64,000 nucleotides of DNA from Lunularia cruciata (GCA_948567375.1 OX419761.1:40710243-40774242); one strand, 5' to 3'; shown: positions 1 to 12,046, counted from the first letter of the stretch. The notes: a model not told the origin generated them from the letters alone. Translations and numbers: made by a program.

Positions 1-1126
1 CCTCCCAACCTTGAGGAAGAAGATCTAACACCATAAAGCCAAGTAAACCTCTCTTTGCACTCAATTTCTTTTTATTAAAGCTCAATGTACATGAATTGGC
101 CTTATTTACTTTCCTTTCATATAAAAGCACTACAAATCAATTTTTACTCCAAACGGAGAGATTTTTTGAGTCCTCCCAACACTCATTTTCAATTCCAATC
201 TAAACTCTCTTTTCTTCAATTAACCACTATGATCACCTCAATCCTTTGGAGAACCTTATTTAACCTCAACTTCCACTCTTAGTTTTATGCTTCAATGATA
301 AATCTAAACACTTAAACATTCTTTTGTTCAGTCTCATGCTTTTAGTCATTCTCAAATCCTTCAATACTCCAAAAATGAACCTTCCTCACAATGTCAATCA
401 TTGCTTACTGATAGTAAATTCCACTCCATTATAAATTTGTACATGCAAGTAACACTTCAAGTTTTCTTCTCCTGAAAAAGAATTTAGCCCTCAAATTTGG
501 CCTCAACACTTCTCTATTTAGCACACATCGTACCATATGTGATTTGAAAACCACCCCCTTCACTTTAGAAATCCAAAGCTTTTTCTACAAAGATAATCTC
601 TACCTAATTATTAGGCCAAGATATAGCCAGTCTATCTTTGAAAATTCTCTTAATTTTTTTAAGATAATTCAATGCAAATTGAAGAAATAGTGAAATCTAT
701 ACAAAATTCCAAAGAGTTTGTACTTTTGTGCAATTTATCCTACCAAATTCCAAAAATTTTAGCTTAGTGAGTGTAACTCTCATTGTAATTCCAAGTGGTT
801 TACCTAGAGGATAAACTAATCTACCATTTGAAAAATCTCAATTTCATATCTTAGATTTGATTTTTTTTTCAAAAAAAAAAGCTAGACCTCTAAAACCTAT
901 TGTACACCTCACACAATCTCTCCTGATATGCATAAGATGTACAATATCTTCCAAAAATATCATAATGAACCACAAGGTATACATATGAATCTAAGCATAT
1001 TAACATAAGTTCAAAACTCTTTTACCTCAATGTTCTCTTTGAGTAATCATTTATAACCTCCTTTTGTCTAATATAGAATTGTATGTAAAATAATTTATTG
1101 ACTTCTAAAAAGATCCAAAACCAAAG
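1..1126. other. AT-rich stretch without recognisable gene
   Basis: No open frame longer than about 65 codons and no recognisable domain in either strand. The texture (AT-rich, poly-T runs, many stops) resembles the decayed retrotransposon sequence that follows, so it is probably also old repeat, but I could not match it to another part of the window. Confidence 0.4.
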
Positions 1127-1840
1127 TTGTGAGGCAACCAATCTCCCACTCAAGATGAACCTCTAATTTCTATTAAAGTAGCAGACTATGGACAAAGAAG
1201 ATGGAGAACAAAATCCACAACATTTCTTGAATGCTAAAAATTCAAGACTCAAACTACTACTCTCTAGATAACTTAATACAAGAGATGTAGTTGCAAATGA
1301 AATGAGATGAGTACATCCTCATCTTTAGCTTGTGAAATACTCACACACAAAAGTTACTAATTATAAGAAAGAAATTTCTTAAGCAAAAATTCAGCTAAAT
1401 CTAAAGTCTAGAGGAAAACTCATAGTAATGATCCTTATAATTATGTGTTCTTATCTTGACCAAATAACTTAGGATTCCTTCACATGAGCTTTTCTTGGTT
1501 TAAAATAAAGTTGTACCAAAAAGGCTTATAGACCAAAGAGTTCTTAAGACCTAAGAGTTCCTCAAAGCCAAACACCTAGGATACTAAAAAGTCAATACAC
1601 GTGGTTCCCACTTCCTTTTAGATAATATGAAGTCAATACATTAAAATCTAGAATAGTCATGCTCAACTCTTTCAAACTCTAAAATGTAGTCACTTCATGT
1701 TAGTTATGACTAAATCTAGCTAATCATAGTTAATTTAGAAGCTTGTTTAACTCCATACTAATAGTCTCTTTCAACTACTTGCAATACTAAATTTAAAATC
1801 CAATAGAGCATATATGCAAATAGTGGTGTAGCAATTCTAT
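1127..1840 (-). repeat. Degenerate solo LTR, family B (copy B1)
   Basis: This stretch follows the same order of motifs as the better preserved family-B LTRs at 3,809-4,498 and 9,854-10,514. It opens with a 'ctcccactcaagatgaacc' block and a 'tatggacaaagaag' block, and closes with 'caactacttgcaatac' and 'gcaaatagtggtgta'. It lies in the same orientation as those two. No internal retrotransposon sequence is attached, and it is too diverged to define exact ends or a target-site duplication. Confidence 0.55.
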
Positions 1841-2096
1841 GAACCCTAAATTATTGCTTTACTCTATTTTGCAAATTTATCACTTTCTAAGTCTTTTTTT
1901 GCTTCAATTACTTGATTCCTCATCCATAGCCTTCACATAATCAAGTGATTCCATTGCAATGCAATCACTTGGAATTGGAGAAAATATATATCCAAATCTG
2001 CTACTTCAATCTTAATTGCAATAATGAATGCAAAAAATTTCTCATTATGATTCATACTAATCAAGTCTTTGTAGTTTTTTTTTAGTTGAGCTTATT

Positions 2097-2296
2097 NNNN
2101 NNNNNNNNNNNNNNNNNNNNNNNNNNNNNNNNNNNNNNNNNNNNNNNNNNNNNNNNNNNNNNNNNNNNNNNNNNNNNNNNNNNNNNNNNNNNNNNNNNNN
2201 NNNNNNNNNNNNNNNNNNNNNNNNNNNNNNNNNNNNNNNNNNNNNNNNNNNNNNNNNNNNNNNNNNNNNNNNNNNNNNNNNNNNNNNNNNNNNNNN
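2097..2296. other. Assembly gap of 200 N
   Basis: Exactly 200 unresolved bases, the round number used for gaps of unknown size. Both flanks resemble LTR family B, so the join probably failed in repeat sequence. Confidence 0.98.
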
Positions 2297-2480
2297 CTTT
2301 CAAACTCCTCTAAAATAGAGCTGCTTGTATCTTGGATACAATTAACTCTAGAAAATCATAGCTAAGGTAGAATCTTGGTAAAAATCCACAAGAAAAATAG
2401 CTTTCAACTACTTGCAATACTACACTATGTGTCGTAATAGAGCATGTATGCATGAATAGGTGTTTACAATTCAACACTTT
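2297..2480 (-). repeat. Fragment of LTR family B beside the gap
   Basis: The end of this stretch repeats the terminal part of copy B1: 'ctttcaactacttgcaatac' followed by a 'gcatgtatgcatgaataggtg' type ending. It begins at the assembly gap, so it may be one arm of an element whose middle is missing, or a collapsed duplicate of B1. Confidence 0.45.
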
Positions 2481-3529
2481 TACCTTGAGTTGTTTTTTAG
2501 TCAATCTCTCATTGGTTTGTTGCTCCTTATATACATTATCCATTTTTTATGGTAATAAGTCTATGACAAAAAATTTAATATTGGTGATAGTTAAAGAATA
2601 CTCTATTCTTACAACATGGTTGCTTAACTAATTGGTTGCTTAACTATGTGGCCTTCCAAAATTAGCTATCTCTTCTTGGTTTCACTTGTAATTGAAGAAT
2701 CTCTGTTACAGAAAAGTACTTGTTCCTTAATGCACATTATGCATTCCACATAATCAATCTACTCTACATATGTTTGTGGTTCTACAATTGATTAGTCTCT
2801 ATATGTAGTCTCTTCTATAGTTGAACAAGTAAACATTTTTGCAACATCATTTGGCCTCTATTAATCTATCTCTTCTCAATTTACTATGACTTGTTCTATC
2901 CTATTTATGAATCTTTGATATTATTCCTTATCCCATCTTGTACAAATCTCTTCTGGTCTCTCAATCTAATGAAATCATAATATTATTACCAAAAATAGTA
3001 CCAAAAAAAAATATTTTATCACTTTTGACATGTAAGGAAGTGTGGACCTTAATCTCTTGAAAATTTCATAATGTTGATGGAAATTTTCATATCAGTTACA
3101 TACAAAACATAAAGGTGTACTAAAAGGTACTAAACACTTTCAATTCTCTTATTACAATTCTAGTCATATGAAATGAGGATTGGAGTATCTCCATGCTAGT
3201 ATGCAAGTTCTAAGTTAATATAACAATAAAATATGTTTGTTGTGCATCCTTGTCTCTTGCTCAAATACTTCTACCTCAATTGCTACTCAATCCTTTTGAC
3301 TCCACCACTAGTGCCTTGATGAATCACATTGAAAGGTAAGATCTATATATAACTATTGGATACTTGTAAAGACCCTAACTATTTGTCATTACTGAGTGCT
3401 TTGTGCAAATACTAACTTCTATTATTTTAAATACTACAAGAAGCTCTACTATAATGGCTATACAGACCTCAAATACAATATGCAACTAAATGAGTATTGC
3501 TACATGTAGATCCATCTAGAATACAATTC
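2481..3529. other. AT-rich stretch without recognisable gene
   Basis: No coding or structural signal found. It lies immediately 5' of the first recognisable piece of the old LINE copy and could include its decayed 5' untranslated region, but no alignment to the 5' region of the intact LINE (46,668-47,161) could be made by eye. Confidence 0.35.
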
Positions 3530-3808
3530 CAACATAGTTTTCCCTAAGGTCTCCTAAAATGGCTAGAATGGTATGAGACATACCATGCTCAATTTGTAAA
3601 CTCTTCACCTTGCAAGGGTAAAGATCCATATGAGAAAAATTCAATAAGGATTAAGATTATACTCCCTGAGATACAACACTTTCCTTGCAAGGAGTAAAAA
3701 CTCAAGTGTGAAAGACCCACAAGAATTAAATTAGACCACTTGAGATGCAAGCAAATACATCAAGGTTTTTAACATCAAGGATTATACATATCAATTCCTT
3801 CATTAATC
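3530..3808 (+). pseudogene. Old LINE copy, piece 1 (N-terminal zinc-finger region)
   Basis: This aligns by eye with 47,150-47,390 of the near-intact LINE: an ATG-proximal block, then the finger-coding block (here 'acactttccttgcaaggagtaaa', there 'acactttacctcgcaagggg'), then the segment ending near 'ttgatcgttctaggg'. The finger block is present twice in tandem (about 3,580-3,660 and 3,665-3,760), unlike the intact copy, which has one. No frame is open. The piece stops at a solo LTR and resumes at 4,499. Confidence 0.65.
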
Positions 3809-4498
3809 TGTGAGCCAGCTTGTCTCTCACTCATGATGAACCTCTGATGGCTATTATGGTAGCGCACCATGGACTAAGAAGGCAAGAAATCCCAACTCCA
3901 TAATACTCTTCCAAGGCTAACACTCCAAGATTAAGACATTGCTCACTAGAGAACTCAATGAGAGAGAGATAGTTGCAAAGGAAAGGTTGATGAGTACCTC
4001 CTCACCCCTTGTTTATATACTTGTGAAATAGTTACACACTAAACTTACTATTTACCATAGTAACTCAAGTTACTAGGCTAAAAGTCAAGTAAATTAAAAA
4101 AGTATAAAGGAATATTCATCCACATGGGCATATTCACTAAGTATGTGATCTTCTCTTGACCCAACCACTAAGTCAAGAATTCCTTCACATGTGCTATCCT
4201 TGGACTATAGAAGAATCCAAAACAAAAAGGCTTGTGGGCCCAAGAGTTCTCAACTCTTTCCTCAAAGCCAAACACCTAGGAATAATACCAAGTCAACACA
4301 CCAGAAGCCAAAATAGTGGTGCTCATCTTTTCCACTTCCTCTAAAGTAAGGTCCCCATTATCTTAGTTATAACTAAATTTAGCTGATCATGACTAATGTA
4401 GAACCATCATTTATCTCTATATAAATAATATCTCTCAAGTATTTATAATACCAAGCTAAATATCAAAATACCACACACATGCACAAATGGGTGTTATA
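3809..4498 (-). repeat. Solo LTR, family B (copy B2), inserted in the old LINE
   Basis: About 690 bp. In minus orientation it starts TATAACACCC and ends GGCTCACA, matching the copies at 9,081-9,771 and 9,854-10,514. The flanks are 'aatc' on the left and 'gatc' on the right. The intact LINE has 'ttgatcgttc' at this point, so a 4-bp duplication of gatc with one later mutation is the simplest reading. No internal domain is attached, so it is a solo LTR. Confidence 0.75.
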
Positions 4499-4911
4499 GA
4501 TCATTCTTGGTATACAATTGACTTGTAGAAATAATAAACATCTCAAGTAAATGCTTATTATGTAGGCTCCCTTGTACAATCTAAGATCAAGCTAGACATA
4601 CATTTTACTTTTTACTTGATCAATTGGCTGCAATCTTATGGATAAGTAAGCATGATTCTTATTTCTCTTATTCCCATGATGGAGTCTTTGTTATATTAGA
4701 GGAGGGAATGAAAGCATCTAGAGTTTGCTATATGGTGATTTTGAGCTAAGGAATAGACTACATTACGTTTAGGAGAGTTATTTTGAGCTACACATGTTAG
4801 GAGATAGTCTTAATCATAGGATATACTATCTAATTAACTTGATTAAAATTATACTAAATTGTGTATCAAGTTGGAAAGTATACCAAAGTTACATAAGCCT
4901 TGCACTTTTTA
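4499..4911 (+). pseudogene. Old LINE copy, piece 2
   Basis: This continues the alignment to the intact LINE from about 47,375 to 47,832. Shared blocks include 'gatcattcttgg' against 'gatcgttctaggg', 'gcatgattcttatttctc' against 'gcatggttcttattcctc', and 'gatggagtctttgttatatta' type sequence against 'gatggtgtcttcgttatgtta'. It ends at tttta, the target-site duplication of the minus-strand gypsy element, and the alignment resumes at 11,536. Confidence 0.7.
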
Positions 4912-5447
4912 TGTAAAAGACCGAGGAAAGAAATAGGAGAGTAGGAGATGAAAGCGAAAGATTGCATTGGGACTCTAGAATGAAGGAAACCTCCAAAAGC
5001 CTAGCATGAGCTTGGGCTTTAGTATTTATAGGGAAGCATACAAGGCTCTCAAGAAGCTTCCTAAAAGTTGCTTTCTTAGAGTGCAAGCCAAGCTAACCAA
5101 GAAGTTTCTTAAGAAACTTCCTCTAGAAGCCATCTACTTGGCATGCAAATCAAGCTAATTGAGAAGTTTCACAAGAAGCTTCCTTCTATAAGCCATCTAC
5201 TTGGCATGCAAGCTAGGCTAGCCAAGAAGCTTCCCAAGTGCAAGACTCATCACCTAGAATCATACCCCAAGCAAGAAGTTTCCTCCTAAAAGTCACCACT
5301 TGGTATGCACATTACCCAATACTTGGAAGGTACCAAGTAGTTTTCAAGATGCTTCTAAAATATTCTTATAATTCTTGGGCTAATTTAGCCTATTTGCTAC
5401 TTCATTAGTCCTAACTAACTTGTTGATAAACTCCATATTCCTCCACA
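4912..5447 (-). repeat. 3' LTR of the minus-strand gypsy element
   Basis: The reverse complement of the chromovirus LTR: it begins tgtaaaagacc at the low coordinate and ends near 'aaactccatatt', the mirror of the LTR start. It contains the same run of 'agaagcttcc' type repeats separated by 'tacttggcatgcaagct', though mutated. Confidence 0.85.
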
Positions 5448-7499
5448 TATTCCTCCACTACTAGTTGGTGATGTCCTCATCACCATGGAAGCTTCAAACT
5501 CTTGGATAACCATTTGTGCTTTTTAGAGATAAGAAAGAGGCTCCCAAGTGGCATCATGAAGGGGATACAATTTTCAAAGGACTTTTTACTCCATATATTG
5601 TTGGTGGCTACATTGAATGTGGCAATGTGCAAAGATATGATGAACTTTATATTCCTCATGATTGTTGACAGAGACGAGAGGAGTGAGAGGTTGGACACAA
5701 GAGGAAAATGAAGATGGATTAGAAACAAAGGGTTCCAACTTAGAGATATGAAAGACAAGGTGGATTCGCATATGACAAGGGAAGGAAAGTCAATAAGCAA
5801 TTGGAAAAATGATTTGGGTAACATCAAATGGACCTATTCAATTAGGAGAAATTTTTAAGACTTGGATATCAAGTGGGAGGGATAAGTTACTAGAAGATAG
5901 CATGACCTTATCACCAAGCTGAAAGGTGGGATCACAACAATATTGGTCTATTTATTGTTTTTGATAATTTTGAGCAACAAGGAGATAAGAATTTGCTTGT
6001 TGTAGGGATTGGGATATTATGGTCAATAAGATAGAGTATGAGGGATATGAGATGGAGGAGGAGCAATAAAGGAATCTAGAACAAGTGGGTCTTGGCCAAA
6101 ATTAAGGAAGAAGGGAAAAATCTAGTGATTACTTGTTTGAATTATTGTAGGTAAACTTAGTAGCTATAAGATATGCATCCCAATTGGTATGGTGAACATT
6201 GATAAAGGCAGAAAGCATATCCTCCAAGGTGCAATTTATGTGTTTAGTTTTTCCATCAGTTTAAGGATGATAGGTCATGGACAAGGCAAACTTGGTGCCA
6301 ATTATCTAGAAGAATGCTTGCCAGAATTTTCCAATGAATCAAGCATCATGGTCAAAGATGAATATACAAGATATTCCATGATGCTTGAAGACATTATCAA
6401 GTAGATCTAGGCCAATGTTGGAGCATCCACTATATCAAAGGTTGGTGCCAAATAGATTTTCTTACTCAACTTATCCACAAACACCACAATTGTTGTGTGA
6501 CCTTGCTTTATCTTAGGCAAAGAGGTGATGAGATCTAAGCTCATGTGTTCTCATTGAGCAGATAGGATGAGAAGTGGTTGAGGAGTCTACTTGGTTTTTG
6601 GATTGTAGCCTTATTGCATTAGCAACTCTTACAATATCAAACAAACTCTCAAAAATCTTGTGCCATGTTGAGCCACCACCATTAGTGTTGTAAGGTACTC
6701 AAGGTCTTATACACACACATGTGACCAATGATTGGTAAGTCATGGGCTTCTTGAAGGCGCACAAGTCATAGATCTCCCTTGGCTAGAACATAGATCTGGT
6801 TCTCATAGAATAGAAGACCGTCCTTGAAGGACAAGGTGTTGTATTCCTTATCATGTGTTGCAAAATGACCTTGTATCATCTAAAAGAAGTGGTCTTGCCC
6901 TTCCTAAACTCAATTTGAACTTTTGAGTCAATTGACATTGTTTCAACTGCCACCATGATGAGAGGAAGAGACTTCAAATGACATTGTCGTGATAGGCATT
7001 GGGGATGATAAGGAAACTACCAGGTTTATACTCAAGTTTTAGGTCAAATAGCTATAGTTGTTCTTCCTATTGATGATGTCAACTCTTCATGTGCTCCAAA
7101 TGTAATATCTACAATAAGGGTTTGTGATTGGTTCACATGATCACTTGTTTCCCTAAGAGATAATGCCTCCATACCTTGGTAGTATCAACCATTACTAGTT
7201 GTTCTTGATCTCAAACAAAGTAATTCCTTTCTGTGGTATTTAGTTGGTGACATACAAAGGCAATAAAATGTAACCCATTTAGAAATTCTTGTTGCAACAT
7301 AGTTCCAATGGCAAAGTTAGAAGCATTGAAATCAACTACACAAGGCAATTGAGGATCATATAGTTGAAGAATAGGTCTTGAAGACACCATATATTTTAGC
7401 TTCTAGAATGCTTCTTTGTGCTTGGTGGTCCACTAAAAGCTTGAGGTTCCCCAAGAGGTCAATCAATGGTGCAGCAATATGAGTATAATAGTGGATGCA

Positions 7500-7776
7500 T
7501 CATCGATAAAAATTTGCCAATCTATCAAATGCCCATACCTCTATATCATCCTTTGGAGTAGGCCAATCAATAATGGTCTTGATTTTTTCCACTTCCATCT
7601 TGATCCTCTCTGATGAGATCTTGTGACTCAAGAAGATAACTTCCTTCTGCCAAGAGGTACACTTTGACTTCTTGCATGTGATTTGCATGTTTTGCCTCCA
7701 TCTTGCTATAGATTAAAATATGATCTAAGAATAACACCACATACCAATCCAATAGCCCATCCCACACCCAATGCAT
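7500..7776 (-). pseudogene. Reverse transcriptase remnant of the minus gypsy element
   Basis: Minus-strand translation gives segments such as 'FLDHILIYSKMEAKHANHM' and 'SHKISSERIKMEVEKIK', matching the RT region of the younger copy. The catalytic FLDD reads FLDH here, and the segments lie in different frames, so it cannot be functional. Confidence 0.9.
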
Positions 7777-8509
7777 CTAACCCATGAATTTTACCATAGC
7801 ATTGGTGAGCCTAAAAGGTAGAACTTTCTATTCAAAATACTCATACCTTATGTGAAAGGCAGTCTTTTGCACATCCTCTCTACCAATAAGAATCTACCAA
7901 TAACCACTTTGGAGATCCAACCTGGAGAAGTATCATGTTCCACTCAATTGATAGAGAAAATTATCAATTCAAGGCATGGGATATGCATTCTTCACTATTT
8001 ATTTATTGAGGCCATAATAATTAATATAAAAGTAAAGTCCCTCATCTTTCTTTGGAACAAATAGTATCAATGCTTCCCAAGGAGATGTACTATGTTGTAT
8101 GAAATCCTTCTCTAGCAACTCTCTCAATGTTGTTCAAAGCTCATCCAACTCCTTTAGTAAGAGTTGACAGATTGGTCTACTCATTAAAATACTTCTTGGC
8201 AATAACTCAATCTTGAAAGGCATACCATGATCAAAGGGTAATCTCTTTGGCAAATCATCCAATAACACACAAAATCCTAAACTATTTGATCAACCATTGC
8301 TGGATGAGGCTTCTAGCCCTCATTAGATTCTCCATGCACAATCTGCTTGACCCACATGGTGAAAATAGGCTTATCTTCCTCTAAAGCTTACTCTATGGCT
8401 ACTTTATTGACAAATTTCCCATCTTGGGACTGACTATTCTTAGGTGTCTTGCTCAAAGGTGCCGGACAACCTAATCTGAAATTCCTATATAGTGTTATAC
8501 TTGAATTTG

Positions 8510-8815
8510 TTATTGGGTCCAATCAAATTGAACCTTATGATGTTCAAGCAAAGGAAAATCTAGAATGACATCATAGTGTAGAAGTGCCTCTACAAAACTC
8601 ATACACTCCAAATACTCCTTCCCAATATTGAATGTAACAAGATGTGAGGTATGGAATGCATAACCCTTTCTACCATCTACCATCTTCAATCTACTTCTAA
8701 TTATTGGCTTGATAGGAATACTTAATTCCTTTGCTAATTGCATGGACATGTAATTCTCTAAACTTCTATAATCAACCAAAATTATACAACTAAGATCAAA
8801 TATCAAATCTTGCAA
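8510..8815 (-). pseudogene. Aspartic protease remnant of the minus gypsy element
   Basis: A 101-codon open stretch parallel to the protease of the younger copy. The catalytic motif LVDSGSSENCMS of the younger copy reads LVDYRSLENYMS here: the aspartate is kept but the following S-G is lost. The downstream block 'FNIGKEYLECMSFVEALLHY' is recognisable. Confidence 0.9.
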
Positions 8816-9080
8816 GTGAAGTAAACTTGTATAGGTTGAGCCTTCAATCCTATTGTAATTAATTAAGTTCCCAATAGGTGGCTTGAGTTCTCCTATTAGG
8901 ATTCCTTATTTCCTTGATCATCATGCTCAACAAACTCCATTTGAGCAATTATTTAAGGTCATCTATTCTTGAGTGGACATTCAAAAATACAATACCCAAT
9001 TTGGAAATAATAAAAGAAACCACCATTTTTTTTGCAATCTTTCTCTATCTATAGAGCTAAGTGGTTTCTGTTGGATGGCC

Positions 9081-9771
9081 TGTAACACCCATTTGTGTAT
9101 GTGTGTGGTATTGTGATATTTAGCTTGGTATTACAAGTACTTAAGAGATATTATTTATATAGAGATGAAGGATGGTTCTATATTAGTCATGGTTAGCTAA
9201 AGTTATTCATAGCTAAGATAGAGGGGACCTTACTTTAGAGGAAGTAGAAAAGATGAGCACCGCTATTTTGGATTTTAGTGTGTTGACTTGGTATTATTCC
9301 TAGGTGTTTGGCTTTGAGGAAAGAGTTGAGAACTCTTGGGCCCGCAAGCCTTTTTGTTTTGGATTCTTCTTTCGTCCAAGGATAGCCCATGTGAAGGAAT
9401 CCTTGACTTAGTGGTTGGGTCAAGATAAGACCACATGCTTAGGGGAATATACCCATGTGAATGGATATTCCTTTCCACTTTTTGACTTTACTTGACTTTT
9501 AGTCTAGTAACTTGAGTAACTACGATAATTAGTAACTTTGGTACGTACTATTTCACAAGTATATAAACAAGGAGTGAGGAGGTACTGATCATCCTTTCAT
9601 TTGCAACTATCTCTCTCTCATTGAGTTCTCTAGTGAGCAATGTCTTGAGTCTTGGAGTGTTAGCCTTGGAGGAGTATGATGGAGTTGGGGTTCCTTGCCT
9701 TCTTAGTCCATGGTGCGCTACTATAATAGCCATCATAGGTTCATCCTGAGTGAGAGACAGGCCGGCTCACA
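9081..9771 (+). repeat. Solo LTR, family B (copy B3)
   Basis: About 690 bp beginning TGTAACACCC and ending GGCTCACA, inserted in the minus gypsy element just upstream of its gag zinc knuckle. The flanks are ggcc on both sides (9,077-9,080 and 9,772-9,775), and the gypsy sequence continues across the insertion ('ttggatggcc' then 'catcaatctccattgg'). A TATA-like 'tatataaac' at about 9,559 could be the LTR promoter. Confidence 0.85.
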
Positions 9772-9853
9772 GGCCATCAATCTCCATTGGTGCTGGCACT
9801 TCCATCCATGTGTAGTGTGTAGGCAAGTTTTGTGAAGGTTGAGGTTGAGACCA

Positions 9854-10514
9854 ATGAGTTGGCCTGCCTCTCACTTAGGATGGACCTTTGATGGCTATCA
9901 TAGTAGTACCCCATGGATTAAGAAGGCAAAGAACCCCAACTCCATCATACTCCTCCAAGGCTAACAATCAAAGACTCAAACCATTGTTCACTAGAGAACT
10001 CAATGAGAGAAAGATAGTTGCAAATTAAAGGATGATGATTACATCCTCATCCCTAGTTTATATACTTGTGAAATAGTTATGCACTAAAGTTACTAATTAC
10101 TAGAGTAACTCAAGTTATTAGGCTAAAATCAAATAAAGTTAAAAATTCTAAAGGAATATCTATCTTCATGGGAATATTTCCCTAAGCAGATGGTCTTATC
10201 TTGACCCAACCACTAAGTCAAAGATTCCTCCACATGAGCTATCCTTGGACTATAGAAGAATCCAAAACAAAAGGGCTTGTGGGTCCAAGAGTTCTCAACT
10301 CTTTCCTCAAAGCCAAACACCTAAGAATAATACCAAGTCAATACACTAGAATCCAAAATAGTGGTGCTCATCTCTATCTTAGCTATGACTAACTTTAACT
10401 AATCATGACTAATGTAGAACCATCATTTATCTTTATGTAAATAATATCATCCAATTACTTATAAGACCAAAATAAATATCACAATAACACATACATGCAC
10501 AAATGGGTGTTATA
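9854..10514 (-). repeat. Solo LTR, family B (copy B4), inverted relative to B3
   Basis: The same LTR in opposite orientation, 80 bp of gypsy sequence away from B3. Its flanks are gacca on both sides (9,849-9,853 and 10,515-10,519; if the last base belongs to the LTR the duplication is gacc). The two copies look like a ~700 bp inverted repeat, but the separate duplications show two independent insertions. Confidence 0.85.
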
Positions 10515-10519
10515 GACCA

Positions 10520-11229
10520 AGTTACCTAACCAAGGAATCAAAATGCTTAGCCAACTACATGGCTTCCTCCAAGTGTTTGGGCTCCCACATGGTCACTTCC
10601 AATTTGTTGTGCAACTTCAAGCCCCTCATAAATTGATCCAGAGCTTCACCTTATAATATATCTAGAATTTGCATTATGGTGTTCTGGAATTAAGTAATGT
10701 AGCTTCTTACAAAACCAATCTGCTTCAATTTTGCTAATCTATCTCATGTAGCTTATGTAGCAATTATCACTCTAAATTGCTCAATTATTGTGCTCTTGAG
10801 TTCTTCTAAATCAATATTGGTGCAAAAAATACCATTTAGCTTACTCCATTCAGAATAGCCACCATAGTTTTGCCACTTCATCCAATTAGCTTAAAGCAAG
10901 GAGAATATGTCTTCATTCATCTTGAAGATTTGTAACTTCAAAATAACATTCATAATCAAACACAAAATTCTTCATTGTGCTTGGGGATTCTTGCCTTCAA
11001 ATACCTTAGGCTTTGCAAATCAGATTTTCCCTTCTCCTTCTTGAAATGGTGCTCTCTTTGCATGCTCTTTTCATTGATGATCTTGTTCTTCCAACAATCA
11101 AGTAAGATGCTCAATTTTTTATATAGCAATGATAACTTTGGGTGTTGCCACCATGGCTACTACACTATTAAGTTATCTACAATTTATCTAAGTTAACATG
11201 TAGATGGAACATGTCCACCATTCTCCATA
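10520..11229 (-). pseudogene. Gag remnant of the minus gypsy element
   Basis: The reverse complement parallels the gag of the younger copy (14,035-14,700). For example 'ggaatcaaaatgcttagcca' corresponds to the block encoding the end of 'EEAMQLAEHFDS', and 'ctcataaattgatcc' corresponds to 'DQFVPGLK'. No open frame survives. The sequence jumps directly into mid-LTR at 11,230, so the primer-binding site and leader are deleted. Confidence 0.8.
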
Positions 11230-11535
11230 AGTGAAAGTTAAGCTAACTAAGAAGCTTCTTTCTAAAAGCCACCTACTTGGCATACAAGTTAAACTAGTTT
11301 GGAAGCTTCCCAAGAAGCTTCCTTCTAGAAACCACCTACTTGGTATGCAAGCTAAGCTAGCCAAGAAGCTTCCTCCTAGAAGTCACCACTTGGCATACAC
11401 ATTACCCAATACTTGGAAGGTACAAAGTAACTTCCTATATGCTTCTAGAATATTCTTATAATTCTTGGGCTAATTTGGCCTATTTGCTACTTCATTAGTC
11501 CTAGCTAAATTTTTGATAAAATCCATATTGTCAGA

Positions 11536-12046
11536 TTTTATCTAATATACCTTACAAGACTATTTCCACCTTGCACTAATAATATCCTCCAAGAGGAAAG
11601 GGAGTGTCATTAGAGATCACATAGTATCAACCAACTAGAGAAGCCATTATGCCTTAAAAGTTCTATTGTGTTGATCTTTGTACATAGCTCATGTTTCTCT
11701 CAAGTGGCTTATCAAGGATGGTTATGAGCCTCTTGAATATTACTCTATTGGTTTCACAAAAAATTTCTTGGTTATTTTGCCATAGCAAGTGGAGAGATTC
11801 CTTTATCAATCAATCAATAGATGTTAGTTAATTTCTTATAATGAAGAAAGAGATTTGGATATCAGACCAATTATTTTATTAGTGAGGTCTTATCATGGCT
11901 TGTCAATCTTGTCAGTATTCTTTGATATTTTTCACATTTTAAGGACCACCTTTATCTATTTCAATTTGGAGTTATTATGCCAAAAGGTTATAAATTAGTT
12001 CATATAAGAGCACTTTTAGATGTCTATATTGGTTGGGTTGTTATGG
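11536..12046 (+). pseudogene. Old LINE copy, piece 3 (start of reverse transcriptase)
   Basis: This aligns with 47,833-48,385 of the intact LINE. It includes 'ctcaagtggcttatcaagga' against 'ctcaagaggcttgtcaggga', 'tggttatgagcctcttgaat' against 'tggtttatgagcaccttaga', and 'caatttggagttattatgcc' against 'cagtttggagtagctacact'. No frame is open. The alignment breaks at about 12,046 and resumes at about 20,100, so the intervening 8 kb is a later insertion. Confidence 0.7.

Larger units (their letters stand above)
4912..11535 (-). mobile_element. Decayed Ty3/gypsy chromovirus, minus orientation, with two nested solo LTRs
   Basis: The element belongs to the same family as the younger copy at 13,338-18,970 but is much more decayed. 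Its 3' LTR (in minus sense) is 4,912-5,447 and its truncated 5' LTR is 11,230-11,535. Both outer flanks are tttta (4,907-4,911 and 11,536-11,540), a matching 5-bp target-site duplication. Between them, read on the minus strand, lie chromodomain and integrase remnants (5,450-7,400), RT/RNase H (7,500-8,100), protease (8,510-8,815) and gag (10,520-11,229). The leader and part of U5 are deleted at 11,229. Two solo LTRs interrupt it at 9,081-10,514. No protein can be made from it. Confidence 0.9.

Noticed and set aside
5480-5827. 115-codon open stretch on the minus strand and its overlaps on the plus strand
   Set aside because: It lies within the chromodomain/integrase tail of the decayed gypsy element; the open frame is an out-of-frame shadow.
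9081-10514. A ~1.4 kb foldback (inverted-repeat) transposon
   Set aside because: The arms have different flanking duplications (ggcc and gacca), and the 82 bp between them is continuous gypsy gag sequence, so they are two independent solo LTRs.
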